Position numbers and translations under genes: made by a program
DNA from: DATELY01 sp035276085
Lineage (GTDB): Bacteria; Pseudomonadota; Gammaproteobacteria; Steroidobacterales; Steroidobacteraceae
Direction: 5' to 3'
DNA: 37,677 bases
Assembly (NCBI GenBank): GCA_035276085.1
Contig: DATELY010000272.1
Coordinates: 1-37,677 of the forward strand
Notes under the pieces: model-generated
What the model was told of the DNA's origin: nothing
Seen by the model: the letters and a program-made list of their open reading frames with translations, nothing else
Database searches by the model: none
In this document: in pieces, positions 28,414-35,837 of the stretch
Numbering within the stretch: position 1 is the stretch's first letter
Layout of the letters: each line of letters opens with the position of its first letter

Positions 28414-28599
28414 ATGATCAGGAAGTCGGAGGCGCTGTTCGCGTTGCTCGCCATTCTCCTGGCGATCCTGTTCATGGCCGCCGGCGCGACGAAGATCGTC
28501 TTCAAACGATCCATCATTCACGACGCGCCGGCGCGTACGCTGCTGCCGAAGTACAGCTCGGACGCACTGACCGTGGACATGCTCCGGTGTGGCCCCTAA
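28414..28599 (+). CDS. Putative 61-residue single-TM protein
   Basis: A small frame with a good ribosome-binding stretch (GGAGAAACAGG) in front of the ATG. Residues 1-30 give a basic start then one strong hydrophobic segment (LFALLAILLAILFMAAGA); the C-terminal half is soluble. The first TM vaguely resembles the start of DoxX-type proteins, and the gene could be a truncated relic of a larger one. I do not recognise it. It is divergent from the BASS gene and isolated, with hairpins after its stop. The call rests on the ribosome-binding site and TM pattern. Confidence 0.4.
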   Translation: MIRKSEALFALLAILLAILFMAAGATKIVFKRSIIHDAPARTLLPKYSSDALTVDMLRCGP

Positions 28600-28640
28600 C
28601 AACTGCTTCGGTACCGCGCAGTCCGGCTGGTCAGTCTGCT

Positions 28641-28701
28641 GGTCGGCTGGCCAGAAGTCCTGCAGAGCCTTCTGGCCAGCAAGCCAGCTCGCTAGCCGAC
28701 C
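28641..28701. terminator. Nested hairpin between convergent genes (candidate bidirectional terminator)
   Basis: A perfect 12-bp stem GCTGGCCAGAAG (28646-28657) / CTTCTGGCCAGC (28669-28680) has an 11-base loop. An outer pair GGTCGGCT (28641-28648) / AGCCGACC (28694-28701) overlaps the inner stem, so alternative foldings compete. Around it are partial direct repeats of a GCTGGTC/GCTGGCC unit. It sits between the small + strand ORF and the - strand DUF202 gene, a position fitting a shared terminator, but without a T-tract. Confidence 0.55.
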
Positions 28702-28738
28702 GATGCCGATGCGGTCCATGTTCAGTCGTGACGGGCCA

Positions 28739-29161
28739 CTAGAAGCGAATCAGGATCGAGAGAAACGCAATGATGCCGATCAGCATGACGATGCAGGTCA
28801 GCATGTAGACCGACGTGTGCATCGGCTTTTCCTGGGCGATCGCTTGGTACGCATCGCTTTGCAGGTAGCGCATCGCCGAATGGTATTGCCACGTGAAGAT
28901 GGCGAGCGATGCGACGCCGCTACCGATCAACAGCAGGCCCAGATTGCGCGGTACCTCCGCGCCGATGTCACGCACGCCTTCCGGCAGGTTGTTCTTGATC
29001 CGCTGGAAGAACTGCGCCACCGTGAAGCCGAAACCGATCAAGGAAACGCCCGTGCGAACGGCGGCCATCAATGTGCGCTGCAGCCCCAGAACGGTTCGCA
29101 GCCAGGCGAAGTGATTGCCGACATTGGGCTGCGCCTCGAAACGGGTTGCTGGTGTGCTCAT
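28739..29161 (-). CDS. DUF202/YidH-family membrane protein
   Basis: A 140-residue inner-membrane protein with three hydrophobic segments: about 35-53 (AVRTGVSLIGFGFTVAQFF), 72-92 (NLGLLLIGSGVASLAIFTW) and 114-138 (VYMLTCIVMLIGIIAFLSILI). The RT-x-LSLIGFGF pattern after an N-terminal NHFAWLRTVLGLQRTLMAA segment is the DUF202 hallmark. The function of the family is unknown. Its ATG overlaps the stop of the upstream outer-membrane protein gene (ATGA at 29158-29161), so the two proteins are co-translated; the reason for that pairing is unclear. Confidence 0.85.
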   Translation of the reverse strand: MSTPATRFEAQPNVGNHFAWLRTVLGLQRTLMAAVRTGVSLIGFGFTVAQFFQRIKNNLPEGVRDIGAEVPRNLGLLLIGSGVASLAIFTWQYHSAMRYLQSDAYQAIAQEKPMHTSVYMLTCIVMLIGIIAFLSILIRF

Positions 29162-29793
29162 CGAGTTGCAGGCCCGAACCCGATGGCGATGCCCGCCAAC
29201 GCTTCGTACTGGAAGAAGACATCGCCGGAAGCCCGAGCGACGCAGCCGCCGCCCGCGGTGCTGGAGCGGCAGAAGATGCGTGAGTTGCCATCCATCGTGA
29301 CGAAGTAGCCACGCACTTCGAGGCGCACGCGAATGCGGTCGTTGATCGGTCGCGCGACACCCAATGCCAGCGACGCAGAGAAGCGGGTTTCGTCGTCGCC
29401 GCGGTCAGGTTTCAGCCGGGTGGCTCCTATTCCGCCGGCGATGTACGGGATCATGGTTTCACTGGTGAGATAGGTGGCGCTGCCGCCGATGTGCAAGGTC
29501 TCGATGTCCAGATCGACATCGAGGTCTTCGATCTCGGTGGGCTGGAAGTTGTAGATGAGCTCGTACTGGCGCCCTTCGCCCGCCGACATGTTCAGCGCCA
29601 CTCCATAGGCACCGCTCGATTCGGCGTCGAAGACCTGGGTGCCGACGAATGCGTCGAACTCGCCGCCGCCGCGATAGCCGACGAGCGGCGTGATCTGAAA
29701 GCGGTGTTCTTCGTCTGCGTGCACGGTGACCGCATGAGTCATGAGCAACGCGCATGCAACCGCGACAGAGGCAAGTGACGATAACTGTTTCAT
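29158..29793 (-). CDS. Small outer-membrane beta-barrel protein (OmpX/OmpW-like)
   Basis: A 211-residue exported protein. Residues 1-26 are a signal peptide (MKQLSSLASVAVACALLMTHAVTVHA). The mature part has alternating-residue strands typical of an eight-stranded barrel: ITPLVGYRGGGEFD, YGVALNMSAGEGRQYELIYNF, LHIGGSATYL, IPYIAGGIGATRL, SASLALGVARP and VRLEVRGYFVTM. Two cysteines (ICRSS-type loop and GGGCVA) could form a loop disulfide. I place it in the general OMP_b-brl group without naming a function. The ATG at 29793 was chosen because the signal peptide follows it; the upstream 39 codons are unlike it. It is the first gene of a two-gene unit with the DUF202 gene. Confidence 0.8.
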   Translation of the reverse strand: MKQLSSLASVAVACALLMTHAVTVHADEEHRFQITPLVGYRGGGEFDAFVGTQVFDAESSGAYGVALNMSAGEGRQYELIYNFQPTEIEDLDVDLDIETLHIGGSATYLTSETMIPYIAGGIGATRLKPDRGDDETRFSASLALGVARPINDRIRVRLEVRGYFVTMDGNSRIFCRSSTAGGGCVARASGDVFFQYEALAGIAIGFGPATR

Positions 29794-29951
29794 CGGTCGA
29801 ATCCGCAGCTGGCCTCGAGCGACTATTGCTGCGGAGTGAGGCGGGCGCCATACGGATCGGGGGTGTATCCGTGTCACTGCGCTACGGATCGACGAAAGGC
29901 GCGCTTGCACAGCCAGGTCGACCGTTGGGTTACGTGCCGATCGTGTTCAAA

Positions 29952-31178
29952 TCAACTTCCTCCGAGTGTCTGGCTGAAGTTGTATTTGACGGAGAACTGC
30001 AGGCGGACAGTGTCGGAAGTAAATCCATCGCGGAAGTTGTGCCGCTTCCCCCATTGGATCTCGGGTCCGAACATGACGTTCTTGGCCGGATGAAACAGCA
30101 CATTGGCGAGCGCGTACTCTCCTTTCTCGAACGCGCTATCCGCCTGACCGTTCGAATTGTCGATGTCCACCATCGAGTAGCCGACGGTGCTCGTCATTTT
30201 TTCGCTCCAGTTCAGATCGAGGAAGGCGACGATGCCCAGGATGGGCAACACTTCGCCTACGATGGGTCGGCTGGGATTGGAGAAGTTGTTACGGATGCCG
30301 ACGTCTTCCGGCGCATCGTTCATGTAATTCTGGATGCCTTCACCGTAAACGACCTGCAGCCGCAGAACGTTGTTTCCGAGCTTTACGTTCGAGCTCAGGT
30401 TGGCGCCCCAACCGATATCGCTGTCGGTCAGGTCGAATTGATCCTGCAGCGTGTCTTCCCATTTCAGATAGCGCACGATGCCGGCGAGCTCGACGTATCC
30501 CCAACTCGTGGCAAGCCGATACTCCGCGGATAAATCTGGATAAGGGAAACGACTGTTGATGTTCTGCAATTCGATGCGATCGGCGTAGTTGCCTTGATCC
30601 GCGGAGGCACCTGGCCGCTCGAGCGCGATCGTCAAGCGCGTATCGCCCTGTATCGGCATCCACCGCAACTGGACGTTGCGGAAGAACACCATCCCGGTGG
30701 GACCCCAGTACTCGAGCGAGTTCGGGAACACGTCGATGTCCATGAACGGACTCCATGTCTGACCCGCCCCGAAGTGTCCGAGCTCGCCGTACGCGTGCCG
30801 CAACCTGAAAGTCGTCTGTCCTGCGTCGCTGCCGGTACCGAAGAGCTCGAATTCGAACGTCGTCTTGAGATCTCCCAGCGCGGTTGGCGTCTTGGTTTTG
30901 ACGCCGAATCGGCTTTGCCGGACACCGGAAAACCATTCACCGTTTTCGCCGAACTCATCCTTGAATGCGGGCAGCTTCGTCGGTCTGAGGACGTCGAACC
31001 AGTCCGGATCGCTCTGTTTGTCTTGATATCCCATGTCGAGCATGACGTAACCGTAGACGTCCATGGTCGAGTTCTGCAGGTCCTGCCCGTGCGCTGCACC
31101 AGCCCCTAACAGAAGCAAAGCACCGGCTGCCGTCCCGACACAGCCGCAGCCCGCACTACCATGAGCCCGTGTTCGCAT
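29952..31178 (-). CDS. DcaP-family outer-membrane porin
   Basis: A 408-residue exported porin-like protein. After a signal segment (GTAAGALLLLGAGAAHGQ) the mature part starts with LQNSTMDVYGYVMLDMGYQ and continues with DcaP-type strands such as GVKTKTPTALGDLKTTFEFELFG, TFRLRHAYGEL and GQTWSPFMDIDVFPNSLEYWGP, ending VRLQFSVKYNFSQ. DcaP porins form trimers in the outer membrane and take up dicarboxylates and related anions. I give the ATG at 31178, which leaves a normal-length signal peptide. An ATG at 31325 has a better ribosome-binding stretch (GAGGCGGAACC) but would put about 50 polar residues before the hydrophobic core. It lies downstream of the fic gene on the same strand with a 381-base gap, so it is probably separately expressed. 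Confidence 0.85.
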   Translation of the reverse strand: MRTRAHGSAGCGCVGTAAGALLLLGAGAAHGQDLQNSTMDVYGYVMLDMGYQDKQSDPDWFDVLRPTKLPAFKDEFGENGEWFSGVRQSRFGVKTKTPTALGDLKTTFEFELFGTGSDAGQTTFRLRHAYGELGHFGAGQTWSPFMDIDVFPNSLEYWGPTGMVFFRNVQLRWMPIQGDTRLTIALERPGASADQGNYADRIELQNINSRFPYPDLSAEYRLATSWGYVELAGIVRYLKWEDTLQDQFDLTDSDIGWGANLSSNVKLGNNVLRLQVVYGEGIQNYMNDAPEDVGIRNNFSNPSRPIVGEVLPILGIVAFLDLNWSEKMTSTVGYSMVDIDNSNGQADSAFEKGEYALANVLFHPAKNVMFGPEIQWGKRHNFRDGFTSDTVRLQFSVKYNFSQTLGGS

Positions 31179-31559
31179 CCAATCTGAACCGATATGCCGC
31201 AGCACGACACGGCGGTTCTCGGCTCTGCCTTCGGCAGTCGTGTTGTCAGCTGGAGAATTGTTCCCGCCGTCGGTTTTCAAGCGCGCATTGACCGCAGCCG
31301 TGACCGTTCTTGTTTGTGCGCTCATCTTCGGTTCCGCCTCGACGTGACGAGAGCGAACCTTGATCTCGGGGCCGTAACGGAACCATCCGCGCGATGGGCA
31401 GATCCTTCGACACTGCACCGAACGAACGCTGTCCGTCGTGACAATCCGCGGAAATGTTTCCTGGTGCCGGATTCCGCGAGCGCTTCGATAAGGTGGCGAC
31501 GAGTTCTCGATGAAGCGACATCGCATCTGCCATGGTTGCTGGACGGGTCGGCTCGCATT
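31179..31559. other. Gap between fic and the DcaP porin gene
   Basis: A 381-base stretch presumably containing the porin promoter on the - strand. If the alternative porin start at 31325 is used, 147 bases of it become coding. Several frames are open across it, but none has recognisable protein sequence or a good ribosome-binding site other than the one at 31325. I see no repeat or strong hairpin. Confidence 0.4.
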
Positions 31560-32681
31560 TCATTTCGAGGACTCGATGGGCTCACTCGGATTGAGTGAGT
31601 AGCTCGTGCTGCGCCCGCCGCCCGAGTCTCTCTTGAGCGCGCGACGCTGAACCAAATCGAGAATGTCGCGATAGGCCGTGTCTTGTGAGCACTTCGCGAG
31701 CTTGGCCCATTTTGTCGTGGTCAACTTCCCCTCGAATCCGTCCAGCACCTTGTTGAGCACTTTGATCTGTCGCGCGTTGAGCGGTTCTTTCGCGAATCGT
31801 TCCCAGAAGCGTGCCTTGTTGAGCACGACACTGAGGGTGTTCTGCGATCCCTCGATGGCACGGAGCAGGCAGGTCAGGAACCAGTCCTGCCAGCCAGTCA
31901 CGTCCAGTTTGCCCTTCTGCGTTCGTTCCAGTGTGTTGTAGTAGTTGTTGCGCTCGCGGCGAATTTGCGCAGACATGCTGTAAAAGCGTTGTCCGTTACC
32001 TTCCGCGCGTGCCAAGGCCATGTCGGCGATCGCTCTGGCGATTCGACCATTGCCATCGTCGAATGGATGGACCGTCACGAACCACAAATGCGCGAGACCG
32101 GCAACCAGCAGTGGTTCAGTGCTGCCGGGGTTCGCGAACCATGTCAGGAATGTTTTCATCTCCTGAGGCAGGCGAGTTGCCGGTGGCGCCTCGAAATGGA
32201 CCTTTTGCTTTCCTACCGGCCCGGAAACCACCTGCATGGGCCCGCTGCGGTCGGCTCGCCAGTTACCGACTCTGATCTTCGTCATTGAACTGCGGCCCGT
32301 GGGAAACAGTGCCGCATGCCAGGCAAACAACCGCTCTCGAGTCAGCCGCTCGGTGCTGTTGCCTGTGGCATCGAGCATCAGCTCGACGATGCCCTCGACG
32401 TTGCGGTCGGCTCGCACGACGCCGCCCACGTCGAGGCCCAGCTTGCTTGCGATCGAGGAACGAACCTGGTCACTGTCGAGCCGCTCACCCTCGATCTCGC
32501 TCGACTTGACGACGTCCTCGGTCAGGGTGTGAAGGTGAGCTTCGCTGCGGAGGCTGAAGCCGAGACCTTCCATGCGCCCCAGCAACCGCCCTTGCTCGCG
32601 CGCGACGCGGGCAAGCAGCGGCGCAAGCGCGCCGTCATCCCAGGTCATTGCGGGCCACTCGGACCGTTGCCAGATATACAT
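31560..32681 (-). CDS. Fic-domain protein (DUF4172-Fic-winged helix)
   Basis: Fic enzymes attach AMP (or related groups) to hydroxyl side chains of target proteins. The 373-residue protein has an N-terminal DUF4172-like region (MYIWQRSEWPAMTWDD ... LLGRMEGLGF), the inhibitory-helix motif S60-SEIE-G65 ([S/T]xxxE[G/N], class II arrangement, N-terminal to the core), and an intact catalytic loop HPFDDGNGRIAR beginning at H205. The last 80 residues (LTTTKWAKLAKCSQDTAYRD, then RRALKRDSGGGRSTSY) look like a winged helix, suggesting DNA binding. The ATG at 32681 follows GCGGAGATTGTGG, whose GGAGA lies inside an inverted repeat. No antitoxin gene is adjacent; the internal inhibitory motif would make one unnecessary. 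The target protein is unknown. Confidence 0.93.
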   Translation of the reverse strand: MYIWQRSEWPAMTWDDGALAPLLARVAREQGRLLGRMEGLGFSLRSEAHLHTLTEDVVKSSEIEGERLDSDQVRSSIASKLGLDVGGVVRADRNVEGIVELMLDATGNSTERLTRERLFAWHAALFPTGRSSMTKIRVGNWRADRSGPMQVVSGPVGKQKVHFEAPPATRLPQEMKTFLTWFANPGSTEPLLVAGLAHLWFVTVHPFDDGNGRIARAIADMALARAEGNGQRFYSMSAQIRRERNNYYNTLERTQKGKLDVTGWQDWFLTCLLRAIEGSQNTLSVVLNKARFWERFAKEPLNARQIKVLNKVLDGFEGKLTTTKWAKLAKCSQDTAYRDILDLVQRRALKRDSGGGRSTSYSLNPSEPIESSK

Positions 32682-32686
32682 CCACA

Positions 32687-32762
32687 ATCTCCGCAAATGG
32701 TGCGGATATAGTGGAGTCTAATCTCCGCAGGGTCAACGGTAAGATCCGCGTAATGTGCGGAG
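32687..32762 (-). promoter_or_regulatory. Inverted-repeat cluster over the fic promoter and ribosome-binding site
   Basis: The box ATCTCCGCA / TGCGGATAT occurs as an inverted repeat with a 5-base spacer at 32687-32709, six bases before the fic start codon. A further ATCTCCGCA lies at 32721-32729, and ATCCGC (32744-32749) with TGCGGA (32756-32761) forms another pair. On the - strand, TTGACC (32736-32731) and TATATC (32710-32705) could be a -35/-10 pair with a long 20-base spacer. The first repeat contains the Shine-Dalgarno GGAGA, so in RNA a stem of 8 of 9 pairs could hide it. It may be a DNA operator, an RNA switch, or both. Confidence 0.6.
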
Positions 32763-32888
32763 TTTGGCAGGCAGTGGCTGTCGCGATATCGCCAAATTAC
32801 AAGGTTTTCTCGGCAATGATGTCCTGAGCATAGGCGCCTGCGCGACAATAGCGATAGGAGCGCGCATCGGACGGCTCCTTGAGATCGA

Positions 32889-33686
32889 TCAGAAGAAGAA
32901 TCCCACGCGTGCCTCCATCTGCCAGTCGTAAATCGGAAAGTCATCGACGAGTGCCACATCGGTTTGCAGCGACATCACCACACGGTTGGTGACCAGCCGA
33001 CCGATCGTCACGTCGAACGGCAGGAACAGATCGCCGTGGTGATCGAGGTTGAACTGGATCTCGGGCGAGAAGGTCGCGAACCACTTGTTCGGCAGCGCGA
33101 GGTTGAAGAGCGGCTGAACCGAGAGCCTGTCATCGAACCTGCGGCCGTCACCCACGCCCAGGGTGCCGCGAATGAGGCCGCCGACGAAGGTGCCGGGGCT
33201 GATCTCAGGCAGTTGGTGGACTGCGGCGATCATGGGCGCCACCTGCGAGCGGCCCGCGCCCAACTGGTCTTGCGATGCCGTATCGAAGATGAGCTGACCG
33301 CCGAATGCGAACGCCCACTTGCCATGAGGTGGCGTAATGGCGAGCACCTGTATCAGCGCGTCCGACAGTCCGACATCGTAGCTGCCGTCACGGTTGTCGG
33401 GCGAGACGACCTCGTTGCCCATGAACGGCAGATCGAAACGCGTCGCGATCTTCCACCCACCATCGAGCATGAATGGCTTGTCTGCGCGGAGCGTCAGCAG
33501 ATCGGAATGCGGCCCGATCACGGGCTCGATGTACTTCTGCCTGACATCGACGCGCGCGATGGGCTTCGTGAGGTCCTGGCCGGTGTTGGTGGGTTCGTGC
33601 TCGACCTCGTCCGCGAATGCCGGAGCCATCGCGGAAGAACCGATGCACGCAAGCGCCGCGATCGTACGCATCGACCGTCGTCTCAC
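32889..33686 (-). CDS. Outer-membrane beta-barrel protein, possible transporter
   Basis: A 265-residue exported protein with a signal peptide (MRRRSMRTIAALACIGSSAMAPAFA). The mature part alternates polar and hydrophobic residues in barrel-like strands (WKIATRFDLPFMG, WAFAFGGQLIFDTA, FVGGLIRGTLGVG, RLSVQPLFNLAL, FSPEIQFNLD) and ends in three aromatics (RVGFFF), a barrel-assembly-type C-terminus. It resembles the broad group of 'transporter' barrels seen near phenol-degradation and envelope genes; function is unknown. I chose the GTG at 33686 because CTGGAGAAC lies just upstream; the ATG at 33671 would shorten the signal by five residues. It follows the phospholipase gene by 42 bases, so it is probably in the same operon. 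Confidence 0.75.
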   Translation of the reverse strand: MRRRSMRTIAALACIGSSAMAPAFADEVEHEPTNTGQDLTKPIARVDVRQKYIEPVIGPHSDLLTLRADKPFMLDGGWKIATRFDLPFMGNEVVSPDNRDGSYDVGLSDALIQVLAITPPHGKWAFAFGGQLIFDTASQDQLGAGRSQVAPMIAAVHQLPEISPGTFVGGLIRGTLGVGDGRRFDDRLSVQPLFNLALPNKWFATFSPEIQFNLDHHGDLFLPFDVTIGRLVTNRVVMSLQTDVALVDDFPIYDWQMEARVGFFF

Positions 33687-33728
33687 GATGTTCTCCAGCC
33701 GAGGTAACCCGTCCCACGACTCGCGCGA

Positions 33729-34793
33729 CTACAACCAATCCGTCAGCATCAGCCCCAGACCCACACGGTTCTGGTAGTTCGGTCCGTCGATCAGGTTCTC
33801 GCCATAGCCGGAATAGAGCTGCACATAGCCCTTGAGGTGATGGGCGAGTGGGAAGCTCCAATCGAGCTGCACGCCGCTCTTGTTCTCCGAGCGGAAGTTG
33901 TTCTTGATGATCAGCGCGACTGTTTGATCGCGCCAGTGATAAGCGCCCCCGAACTCGCCTTGGCCCATGTAGCGCTCGATGTGCGGGTTGTCGTCATCTT
34001 CGTCGTCTTCGGGAATGCGCCACCAGGCCCTGGCGTAAAGCGCGGCATTGCCGTGTTCGGCTGTGAGCTGTCCGAACACGCGATTCCAACTACGCGATAA
34101 CGGCTCGCTGCGGCCGTTCGACTGATGCACCAGGCCGAAGTTGAAACGATGCAGACGCCAGCCCAGCACATCCCACTTCAACGGCGTCGAGACGAAGAGC
34201 TCCGGCTCGTAATTGGTTTCGCGGAAGGGGGCGGAGATGTCGGAGGCGTACACCTGCCAATAGCTCTGCAGCGTGAAGGCGAACCACGCATCCACTTTCG
34301 AACCGAACATCTCGGGCCATAGCAGTGTGCGTACGCTGAGCTGGTACTTGGCTTCGACATCCTTGATCTCGCCGGTATCGCCGATGCCCGCGTAGGGTGA
34401 GAAATCGGCGTTGTCGAGATACGTCGCCGGCAGAATGTAGTTGGGTCTGTACGGCGTGATGGCGAACCAGTTGCGTTGCAGTTCCTGCTGCTGTTCTTCA
34501 CGTTGCTCCAGCGCTGATGGCGGGTTCAGTGGATCGCTTTGTGTCGCAGCGGGAAGCTGGGGGCCGTGGAGGTTGTCGTAACAGGCGAGGCGTTCGGAGT
34601 CGTTGACGAGCGTGCGGCAGTCGTCGGCGGATTGGGCGAAAGATGGAATTGAGGCGAGCAGGGCGATGCCACACATCAAGGCACTGATGCCGAGTCTGGG
34701 TCCCTTCGGAAAGGGAGCGCTGTCGCGTGCCCCCACCCCAACCCTCCCCCGCTGCGCAGGGGAGGGGACTGGAACTCGAAGGTGAGGGCTCAT
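33729..34793 (-). CDS. pldA: Outer-membrane phospholipase A (OMPLA)
   Basis: A calcium-dependent outer-membrane hydrolase removing acyl chains from phospholipids in the outer leaflet. The catalytic triad is visible in FGLVHQSNGRSEPLSRSWNR: H223, S225 and N237, with the same +2/+14 spacing as E. coli H142/S144/N156. A 12-strand barrel continues to the C-terminus (GLGLMLTDWL). The ATG at 34793 overlaps the stop of the upstream formylglycine enzyme gene (ATGA), giving 354 residues. This start places a dispersed palindromic repeat (34731-34769) inside the coding region, so residues about 8-25 are repeat-derived. A start at 34676 would exclude the repeat but leaves a very short signal without a basic n-region. 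The signal core is GISALMCGIALLASIPSFA. Confidence 0.92.
   Translation of the reverse strand: MSPHLRVPVPSPAQRGRVGVGARDSAPFPKGPRLGISALMCGIALLASIPSFAQSADDCRTLVNDSERLACYDNLHGPQLPAATQSDPLNPPSALEQREEQQQELQRNWFAITPYRPNYILPATYLDNADFSPYAGIGDTGEIKDVEAKYQLSVRTLLWPEMFGSKVDAWFAFTLQSYWQVYASDISAPFRETNYEPELFVSTPLKWDVLGWRLHRFNFGLVHQSNGRSEPLSRSWNRVFGQLTAEHGNAALYARAWWRIPEDDEDDDNPHIERYMGQGEFGGAYHWRDQTVALIIKNNFRSENKSGVQLDWSFPLAHHLKGYVQLYSGYGENLIDGPNYQNRVGLGLMLTDWL
34731..34769 (-). repeat. Dispersed GC-rich palindromic repeat, copy 2, inside pldA 5' coding region
   Basis: Reverse-strand copy of the element at 5211-5250: same tail and hairpin arms (34742-34752 and 34756-34766), here closing around a very short loop. 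In the pldA frame it is translated as a Pro/Arg/Gly-rich stretch (VPVPSPAQRGRVGVGAR). Similar translated strings are familiar from N-terminal mis-annotations in other GC-rich proteobacterial genomes, so this is probably a multi-copy family; only two copies are visible here. Confidence 0.75.
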
Positions 34794-35764
34794 GTCGGGT
34801 TCGCTCTCACGACGCACCGGAATCCGACATGACACGTGGATGTATCGATCGGCTGCGCATGTCGTGCCGCCGGCCGATAGCGCCGGCAGTAGTTCGGCGC
34901 ACACAGGAACGAGCCGCCCTTCAACACCTTGCGTGGAATCTTGATCTCGGCCTGACACGCGTCGTAACTCTCCTGCATGCGCGCGCCGCGCGGATTGCGT
35001 GGAACACAGCAGGCCTTCGACACATCGGCGGTGTGCTGCGGCGAGAACCAATCGATCGTCCATTCCCACACGTTGCCGATCATGTCGTAGAGGGCGTAGC
35101 CATTGGGTTCGAACGATCTCACGGGCGAGGTGCGTTCGTAGCCATCGAGCGCGAGGTTCTCTTGCGGGAAGCGGCCTTGCCACGTATTCGCCATCTGTCG
35201 GTCACCCGGCGTGAATTCATCGCCCCATGCGAACTCGGCTCCATCCAGCCCCCCGCGCGCCGCGAATTCCCACTCGGCTTCGGTGGGCAACTCTTTACGA
35301 GCCCACTGCGCGTAGGCTAACGCATCGCGATAAGCGACGTGCACCACGGGATGTTCATCCTTGCCCTCGATCGAGCTGCCCGGGCCATACGGCTGGCGCC
35401 AGTTCGCTTCGAAGCAGTACATCCACCACTGACTCCAATCACGCAGGTCGACGACGTGTGCCGGCGGCGAGAACACGAGCGAGCCCGCTTTCAGCATGTG
35501 CGGCTGCGCGCCGGGATAGTCCTTCGGGTCCGGTGGAATCTCGGCGTAGGTGACGTAGCCCGTTTCCTCGACGAAACGCCGGAACTGGGCGTTCGTGACC
35601 GGCGCGCGGTCGATCCAGAAGGAATCGACGCTGACGTGGTGCGCCGGTGCTTCTTCAGCATAGTGGTCATCCGAGCCCATGCGGAAGGTTCCGGCGGGAA
35701 TGTGGATCATGTCGTCGTACGACGCTTCGGCAGCGGATGCCGTTGCGTGGGCGGGTTGAGTCAT
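34790..35764 (-). CDS. Formylglycine-generating enzyme family protein (sulfatase-modifying factor)
   Basis: True family members oxidise a sulfatase cysteine (CxPxR motif) to formylglycine using copper and oxygen. The 324-residue FGE-sulfatase domain starts MIHIPAGTFRMGSDD and includes FWIDRAPVTNAQFRRFVEETGY, LPTEAEWEFAARGG, YDMIGNVWEWTIDWF and the C-terminal GGSFLCAPNYCRRYRPAARH. The two active-site cysteines, C288 and C293, are present with the same spacing as in human FGE, which separates it from the many family members that lack them. The ATG at 35764 begins MTQPAHATAS; 18 upstream codons are discarded. Its stop overlaps the pldA start. No intact sulfatase is in the window, but a remnant resembling one lies just upstream at 36228-36323. 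An intracellular location is likely, since no signal is seen. Confidence 0.93.
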   Translation of the reverse strand: MTQPAHATASAAEASYDDMIHIPAGTFRMGSDDHYAEEAPAHHVSVDSFWIDRAPVTNAQFRRFVEETGYVTYAEIPPDPKDYPGAQPHMLKAGSLVFSPPAHVVDLRDWSQWWMYCFEANWRQPYGPGSSIEGKDEHPVVHVAYRDALAYAQWARKELPTEAEWEFAARGGLDGAEFAWGDEFTPGDRQMANTWQGRFPQENLALDGYERTSPVRSFEPNGYALYDMIGNVWEWTIDWFSPQHTADVSKACCVPRNPRGARMQESYDACQAEIKIPRKVLKGGSFLCAPNYCRRYRPAARHAQPIDTSTCHVGFRCVVRANPT

Positions 35765-35837
35765 GATTTCGTGCTCACGGCGAAGGTGGGGGGAAGACGC
35801 GCAACCAGTCCTGTTCATGTGATCTGCATGGCTGCAC

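Noticed and set aside
28620..28700. Clustered GCTGG-type short repeats as a CRISPR or tandem array
   Set aside because: Units are short, irregular and inverted, with no uniform spacers and no cas genes nearby.
27202..28719. Upstream extension of the ppk2 reading frame (about 500 extra codons)
   Set aside because: PPK2 class I proteins begin close to the basic N-terminus at 27201. The extension is antisense-like or out-of-frame over the BASS gene and the hairpin region.
29852..29872. ACGGAT-N9-ATCCGT hairpin downstream of the porin stop
   Set aside because: Only six pairs with a nine-base loop, no T-run and about 80 bases past the stop. Too weak to call a terminator.
31560..32681. Fic gene as half of a toxin-antitoxin pair
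   Set aside because: No small antitoxin gene is adjacent on either side, and the inhibitory motif is built into the Fic protein itself.
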